Assembly: GCA_951799445.1 (NCBI GenBank)
Contig: OX637290.1
Span: forward strand, 33,474,987-33,538,986
Direction of reading: 5' to 3'
Source of the DNA: Pseudisothecium myosuroides
Lineage: Eukaryota > Streptophyta > Bryopsida > Hypnales > Lembophyllaceae
DNA: 64,000 nucleotides
Under the pieces are notes generated by a model that saw only the letters and a list, made by a program, of their open reading frames with translations, was not told the origin of the DNA and did no database searches. Each line of letters opens with the position of its first letter. Within the stretch, counting starts at the first letter, position 1. A program made the position numbers and the translations under genes. Below, one piece after another: positions 57,851-64,000 of this stretch.

Positions 57851-59875
57851 ATGAGAGAAAATGTTAGGTCCTCCTGGCCGAAACTGTTGAAACAACACAG
57901 TTCGCACGCTGTGACGAAACTGGATTCCACCTGGCGGAGCTTGTCGAACTATCACAGCTCCCGAGGCTTCGCGAAGCTGAATCACAAGTCCCGAAACGTA
58001 CAGAAAATTGTATACAATGTCCGGTTGACTATCTTGTGCGGCATCATCACGATCCTGGTGCTGCGCGGCACTGTGTTCTCTGACATGTTCGGAGGGTGGG
58101 GCACGCCTCCAGCAGTCCCCGAGGGCACGGAAGAACGCGTTCTCACGGTTGAAGAGGAGGATTTGAAAGCTTTGGACGAAGACCCCCCGATCGACCCCAG
58201 CGTTCCCTTCGCGCTTGGCGTGAACATCACCAACTGGGACGAACTTAGGGGGGAGTGGCTTCGCAACAACCGGAACGTAACGAAGAACAATTTCGGGAAG
58301 GACCGTGTTCTGCTGGTGTCGGGATCCGCGTCCAAGGCCTGCGATAAGGCGGTCGGCGACCACTTGCTTGTGAAATCCTTGAAGAACAAGATTGACTACA
58401 CCAGGTCAGTTCGGTTTCTGCACTTCAGTTTATGATATTCAACCGGGATATCGTGACCTGATTGCTCCCTGACTTTCACGCTATGTTCATCCCCTGTCTG
58501 AAAGAAATGTACGCAGAGGGTAATTGATCCCAGGGGCCACGTATTCTGTGTGTGCATTCCTCGCCCCAGGATTCAATATGGCGTGGCTGGATCCAAATGT
58601 TGTAGGAGTATGGATTTTTTTTTTCTCTAGAAATCTGGGACTCCAGTCGTTACGTACCTGTCCAATTATCGTAGGCCCATCTACATTACTCGCATGTACA
58701 TTTTCTGAAACCGTCAATATGGTTTTGTATTTACATAGGCTGCACATCCAAACCTATCTGATGCAGCTCTCTAATTGCACATTCCCTATGTATCCTGAGA
58801 ATATCCGAGTGGACAACATGCACATGTTCAAGGAGACTTTTTTTCTCCGGAGGCAGTGTCATGTGAAAGTGTCTAATGTGCACTGGTTACAAACATGTTC
58901 ATTTGCTTTTGATATTAATTGTAGGGATTCGTCCACGGGGGACTGTTCGGGTAAAATAGCACTGACCTTGGTGCCGAAGTCGCACACTCTTTGTCAATCA
59001 ATGTGCATGGCGGGGAGTCTTGAAAGTTGAGAACCAAATGTGTATGCAGGCTGCACGACATCGACCTCTACTACAGCATGGCGGTGATAGACACGCAAAT
59101 GAAGAGCTTTTGGGTGAAGCACCCGATGGTCCGCAAGCTGATGCTGAGCCACCCCGAGATGGAGTGGATATGGTGGATGGACTCCGACGCCTTCTTTACC
59201 GATATGACGTTCGAAATTCCCTTCGACAAATACGCGAACCACAACATGATCCTGCACGGCTTCGAAGACAAGCTGTTTCAGCAGAAGAGCTGGCTGGGGA
59301 TCAACGCCGGCAGTTTCTTACTTCGCAACTGCCAGTGGTCGCTCGACTTGCTGGACGTGTGGACGTCCTATGGCCACCCCCGCGTCGCCAAACAAGTGGG
59401 CGAGATGCTCTCGGAGGCTCTCACCGATCGACCCGTATTCGACTCCGATGACCAGTCTGTGTTGGCTTACTTGCTCGTCACCCAGACTGCGAAATGGCGT
59501 CCCAAAGTGTTTTTGGAAAACTCGTATTACCTGCACGGCTACTGGGTGATTTTGGTGGATCATTACGAGGAACACATGGCGTTTAGTAAGCCTGGGTATG
59601 GCGACGACCGGTGGCCGTTTGTCACCCATTTCGTGGGTTGCAAAACTTGCGGGAAACAGGCTAGTTACGGGATTGAGCGGTGTTTGAAGCAGATGGAGAG
59701 GGCGTTCAATTTTGGTGATAACCAGATACTGGAGCACTATGGGTACCAGCACCGGACGTTAAATAGCTCAATGGGAGTAGGAAAAGTGAGGTATGATACG
59801 GCTGACCCGCTTGGGCTGGGCTTGCCCGCTGGCACTTCGGGTGCCACAGGGGCTACAACTACTGCAGTCGTGTGA
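57851..59875 (+). CDS. GT34 xyloglucan 6-xylosyltransferase-like protein, 459 aa, two exons
   Basis: Predicted Golgi type II membrane enzyme that transfers xylose from UDP-xylose to the glucan backbone of xyloglucan. Exons 57851-58404 and 59050-59875 join in frame (Arg185 is split). Domains: cytosolic tail ~1-56, signal anchor ~57-76 (LTILCGIITILVL), stem with Asn-glycosylation sequons NIT and NVT, and catalytic domain from ~150. Motifs: CDKAVGDH, KNKIDYTRLH, WWMDSDAFFTDM with the metal/nucleotide-binding DxD at 229-231, the family blocks INAGSFLLRN, DDQSVLAYLL, YYLHGYWVILVD and THFVGCKTCG, and RAFNFGDNQIL. Length is normal for the family. The start is the first ATG after the in-frame TGA at 57764. 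GT34 also includes galactomannan galactosyltransferases, but the THFVGCK and ERCLKQM blocks favour the XXT branch. Confidence 0.93.
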
Positions 59876-60704
59876 GTTAAACTGAAATCGACCCGATGTT
59901 TGATCTTTAGTGTAGAGTATCGTTAGAGAAGAATTTGATGGTAGGGCAGCTTGCGTTTCTCCGACCTGCATGCATGCCCCTCCTTCGTAGGAAAACTCAG
60001 ACTGAGTCGCTCATTTTGATCTTGAGTGTCGATTCACAGCAGTGGCTCCGCGTTTTCGGTCTCACGGCTTTGAATTAGCAACTGCAGGCATTATCTGAAG
60101 CGGTTCTGTCAGTTTGAGCACTACCGTAATTAATTGAGGTGCACGCTACAATGTTCAGCAGACTGAGTTTGCGAATTACAGCGTTCAAGTGTCTACCAGT
60201 GTAGCATGGAAATCTACTTCCATTGCTTGGGGTTTAAACTGGCGTACTTGCACGGTTTCTCCACGTTATGATTGCTGCTGAATTACTGTTAAACTTAATT
60301 CTATGTTGATGCTAAACATCACAAACTTGTGAATGGTGCAGTGTGTCTTTAACTCGGATGTGATATTATGTTATGTTAGGGTGCTCTTGAGTGTCTGACT
60401 ACAGATCAGCAGGACGAGTATTGAAGACTGGCAGGGTACTCGATTACGGTAATGGGCCTTCATTTTGACATTTACTCATTTTTGTTTTTTGGGGGACACA
60501 AATGAGTAAGCTTTTAGCGTTGGTACTTGGTACCATCGGTAATTTGGTACCAATGTGAACTTTGTACCTTGCGAAGAGAGATGTATCATTGAGTCTGCGC
60601 AACCTTACGTATGATTCTGCCACACATATATGGAATTCGCGACTCGTTCGAAATTAAGCGACCAAATTGAAAGTGAGTGTCAATTGCTTGCGTACGAATT
60701 GTTC
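59876..60704 (+). other. 3' region of the GT34 gene and spacer
   Basis: The composition declines after the TGA stop. No canonical AATAAA was found close by. 'ggtacttggtaccatcgg' and 'ttggtacc' form a small inverted cluster near 60530. No other gene is seen. Confidence 0.4.
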
Positions 60705-61343
60705 TTAACCCCTAAATGCCCGAGGCACCAAAATCTGGTGTTTGCAAAACTTTGAAGTCAAACAAAACTCAACCTATTTTTAGTAGTTTAATATTTTTGG
60801 AAAGTTCTTTGTGAAGTCTAGTTTTAGCATCAAAAATCCGATCTTGAAAATAATCAATAGTGATTTTTCTATTGAAGATTTTGTGCAAGGGTACCCATTG
60901 CAATCTTGACTTCCCGTAGTGTTGAGAGTTCTTGGAAATGAGCCTCAAATACACTAGATCTTGGATCAAAAATCACATTCAAAATTCATTTAAAAAAACT
61001 ATAGAGTAGATTTTAAGAAGCCATAAATTGATTGGGGTTATACATGTTAGGCTCTTTAACCTCATATTTTTTTGGTCACCATTTTTTTAGATTCAACTTG
61101 TGAAAAGAGGATTGAAAGTTTTTTGCAGTTTTAACACCCTCATGGTCAAACATTATAATCTTTCACTCTATAAGTGATATTGTTGTGTTTTCTTTTTCTA
61201 TGAGATCTCTAACATGTCTAGTTTGAATTGGTACGGTTACAATTTAAAAAAAATTGATACAACTTATCAAAATGTTGTCATTTTGTTCAATTTAGAGCAA
61301 ATTTCGAGTCACTCAAAACAGGCCTTGGGCATTTAGGGGTTAA
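60705..61343 (+). mobile_element. Family D TTAA element, uninterrupted copy, 639 bp
   Basis: Termini CCCCTAAATGCCCGAGGC and GGCCTTGGGCATTTAGGGG between TTAA sites. Its last TTAA (61340-61343) is also the first TTAA of the next element. Internal marks are 'agttttagcatcaa', 'ctcttggaaatgagcctcaa', 'gattggggttatacatgtta' and 'ataagtgatattgttgtgtt'. Confidence 0.85.
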
Positions 61344-62729
61344 CCCCTAAATACCCTAAGCACCAAATTTTGGTGTCGACAATGCTTTGAAGTTAAATAA
61401 AACTTAATCAAGTTGCTCTTTTAAGTAGTTTATATTTTTGAAAAATTCTTTGTCAATTCTAGTTTTAGCATCAATAATCCGTTTTAAAAATGATTGATTA
61501 TAATTTTTCAATTCAAGATTTTGTGCAAGGATGTTTTTTGCAATCTTGACTTTCTATAGTGTTGAGGGCTCTTGGAAATGAGCCTCAAATATACAAGATC
61601 TTGGAGACAATATCACATTAAGAATTCATTTTAAAAATTGTAGAGCAAATTTTGAGAAGTCATAAATTGATTGAGGTTATGCATGTTAGGTCCTCCGAGT
61701 TCATTTTTGTGGTGACCAATTTTTTTGATTTGACATGTAAAAAGAGGATTGAAAGACTTCAAATCACTTTTGCAGTTTTAACACCTTCATGCTCAAACAT
61801 TATAATCTTTCAATCCATAAGTGATATTGTTGTGTTTTCTTTTCCTATGTAATCTTTAACATGTTTAGTTTGAGTTTCTATGATTATAATTAAAAAAAAA
61901 TAGATACAAGGGTGAATGCAAGAAACACCTGCAGATTTTGTTGCGTTTTGACAATTCAATACTCATGATTTTTTTTGGGGGGTACTTTAAATTTAAAATT
62001 AATTAATTAATTTTTTTTAAATATGGCTAATGTATACACCTTTAAGATGAAGGTAACCACCAAATGAAATGCATAAAAAAATTCTCTAAGTAGGAGAACT
62101 AGAAAAGTGCCAAATCTCAAAAAAATGGATACTTTGATGTTTTAATTAGTTAAAAATTGGAAAAATAAATAAATATATAAAGTGAAAATTGGCCATTTGT
62201 AACAACCTTATGGAGATGGTCATTCACCCAAAAAACCTTCAAAATAATATTTTCTATGTTACAAAATGCAAGCAAAAAGTAGTGCTCTTTGTGGACTTCT
62301 ACACCACATACAATTAATTATTTTTAGAATTACTTTGAAAAACAGCTACAAGTCTATTAGAAGACCATCCCCTCCAAATTTCAGCTCAAAATTTGTTTTT
62401 TGGGGTACTAAATAGTACTAAAAACCTCCAAATTGACAAGTGTGACATAAAATTGGGGGGCTATTTTTGGACAATAAACTATTTTTAGAAATTTAAAAAA
62501 AATAGGCTAGGTGTATAATAGTTATAAGTACCTTACATATAAATCTTGAGTCATTTGGAGCCAAAACGCAAAAGTTATGGCTAGAAAACAAATCAGCACG
62601 CAAAGTGTGATGCAAAATAGTACATGTGTTTCTTGCATTCACCCACAACGTGTCAAAATGTTGGCTTTTTGTTCAATTTAGAGCAAATTCCTAGAAACTC
62701 AAAAAAGGCCGTAGACATTTAGGGGGTAA
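61340..62729 (+). mobile_element. Family D TTAA element carrying a nested family A copy
   Basis: A direct neighbour of the previous element and closely similar to it, with start CCCCTAAATACCC and end 'agacatttagggggtaa', where the final TTAA is decayed to GTAA. The family A copy 61910-62644 interrupts it after 'gatacaa'. Confidence 0.8.
61910..62644 (-). mobile_element. Family A element nested in family D, ACAA duplication
   Basis: 735 bp from GGGTGAATGCAAGAAACACC to GTGTTTCTTGCATTCACCC, in reverse orientation to the copy at 53048. ACAA is present on both sides. The uninterrupted family D neighbour has 'gatacaacttatcaaaatg' at 61256-61274, so the empty site can be read directly. Confidence 0.92.
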
Positions 62730-62966
62730 CTCTAGTTCTCTAAATCATTATTCATGTTTTATTTTATAATAATTGAGATTATCTTTATAAAATTTATTTT
62801 AAAATTTCATTTTCTTCTTAATTAAAGTAAAGAATTTAATTTTCTTAGTCAGCTGACTAAATTGTTGAATTTTTTGTTTCACCAGTAATTTCCTCCTGTT
62901 TTAGGTTATTTAAAATTTTTTATACAAGTTTGTAACATAGTGTAGAATATCATGGTGCAAATTTTT
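62730..62966. other. Short AT-rich spacer
   Basis: Nothing recognised except 'agtcagctgact', a small palindrome near 62849. Confidence 0.4.
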
Positions 62967-64000
62967 GGGTGATTGCAAGAAACACTTGTCTTATTTTTCG
63001 TCACACATTCAATGCGGAAGTTGTTTTGTGCCATAAGTACTGCAAAAATGATTCAATGAACATGAAATTCAAAAGCAAGCTTTCTATAGCAATAGAAAAT
63101 GCAATTGAGTTATTTCAATTTTTTCAAAATTAATTCAGTAGGTGAAATTGAATATATGTCACACATGCGTTTTTGTGTTTTTTAGTACTATCAAGTACCT
63201 TTTTTGAAGAGTTACGTCAAATTTGGTAGGTTGATTCTTCTAATAAAAATATACAGCCCTTATTTTTAGCAAAAAATGCTTTTCAATCATATTCATGCAC
63301 TTTTTCATCCAAATTTGGCAACTTCATCCACATTTTTATAGAAAATTAAAAAAATTTGGCCAAAAAAGATTACTTTTATCTGGCGAAAAGTAGACATTTA
63401 TTTTTAAATAGTGCAATCTGGCCCGGTGGTGCCCAAAAAAAGGGCTGAAAATACACCTTTTCAAGAGAGGGATTTCTAAAAACATGTTTTGAGTGTATTT
63501 TACATTGGCCTACAGTGTACTATATTCAGGTTGAGTTTATGTTGAATTAAAAATGGTTTTTTTAGTTTTAGCTTTGATCTTCCTACTTTAATCTTAGTTG
63601 GCAACAACAGACACTTTTAAAATAATTTTTTCAAGTTTATTTTCTAATTTAAAAAAATAGAAACATGAAAGTTTCATTTTCTAGGGTAAATTATAGCCTG
63701 TGGCTCAAGATAGTTTTTTAGGGTACACAAAAAGACCCAATAGTACTAGTGAGGTTTATAGAACTTCCTATCTGCCAATGTAAACTAGTTTTTATGGCAA
63801 ATTTAGTATTTCCATCCATTTTTGTCATCCAATGATGAACATCACATGTTGTCAGAATAATAAATTTGGAATCCAAATGACCATTTAGATTTTATGTTCC
63901 ATGCCCCCAATAGTACTGAAGGTGACTCATAGTACAAAAAGTATTAAAAGGCCAAAAATAAAAAATACAACAAATAATACAGTTGTTTCTTACAATCATC
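62967..64000 (+). mobile_element. Third A/B-type element, right end at window edge
   Basis: It begins GGGTGATTGCAAGAAACACT, and the window ends in 'gttgtttcttacaatcatc', which is the start of the inverse terminus. The first 60 bases resemble family A ('tcgtcacacattc', 'tgccataa'), but the interior differs, so it is a separate subfamily about 1 kb long. No ORF. Confidence 0.7.

Noticed and set aside
58524..59030. 168-codon frame between the GT34 exons
   Set aside because: It lies inside the intron defined by matching splice sites and family alignment, and encodes nothing recognisable.
61332..61351. CCCTAAA/TTTAGGG words, as in plant telomere repeats
   Set aside because: They are single words in the ends of TTAA elements, not tandem runs, so they carry no telomeric meaning.

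Overview
The window is nuclear DNA of a land plant or close streptophyte relative. Two multi-exon genes with GT-AG introns encode plant-type proteins: a two-repeat APETALA2-like transcription factor and a GT34 xyloglucan xylosyltransferase. The genes sit in GC-rich islands inside very AT-rich intergenic DNA. I cannot name the species. The contrast between GC-rich exons and AT-rich repeats, and a divergent AP2 protein, would suit a non-seed plant or charophyte alga, but this is a guess.

Layout. 1-21.8 kb is gene-free and repeat-dominated: a foldback-like element (1.86-3.25 kb), a decayed receptor-kinase fragment cut by a MITE (3.48-3.87 kb), a 3.4-kb long-inverted-repeat element (5.5-8.9 kb) with another element nested in it, CACTA-type MITEs, a ~260-bp tandem array (13.8-15.5 kb), an unexplained GC-richer block (15.6-16.7 kb) and a TTAA-flanked element (20.6-21.5 kb). 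21.8-28.8 kb holds the AP2-like gene on the plus strand: a ~1-kb GC-rich leader or promoter, ten coding exons (1002 aa) and a 3' region with an AATAAA. 28.8-55.8 kb is again repeats: many copies of two non-autonomous DNA element groups, a second foldback-like element (31.1-32.5 kb), a Stowaway-like MITE and deep nested insertions. 55.8-60.7 kb holds the GT34 gene, with two coding exons (459 aa) and a GC-richer upstream region. 60.7-64 kb returns to repeats.

The two genes have no evident link: one is a nuclear regulator, the other a Golgi type II membrane enzyme for cell-wall xyloglucan.

The most distinctive content is the repeat landscape. One group (families A and B) has termini like GGGTGAATGCAAGAAACACC and makes 4-bp target duplications. 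These can be proven inside the window, because several insertions lie in repeats whose uninterrupted paralogues are also present. A second group (families C and D) has CCCCTAAA...TTTAGGGG termini and lies between TTAA sites, as piggyBac- or Kolobok-type elements do. No transposase gene is visible for either group.
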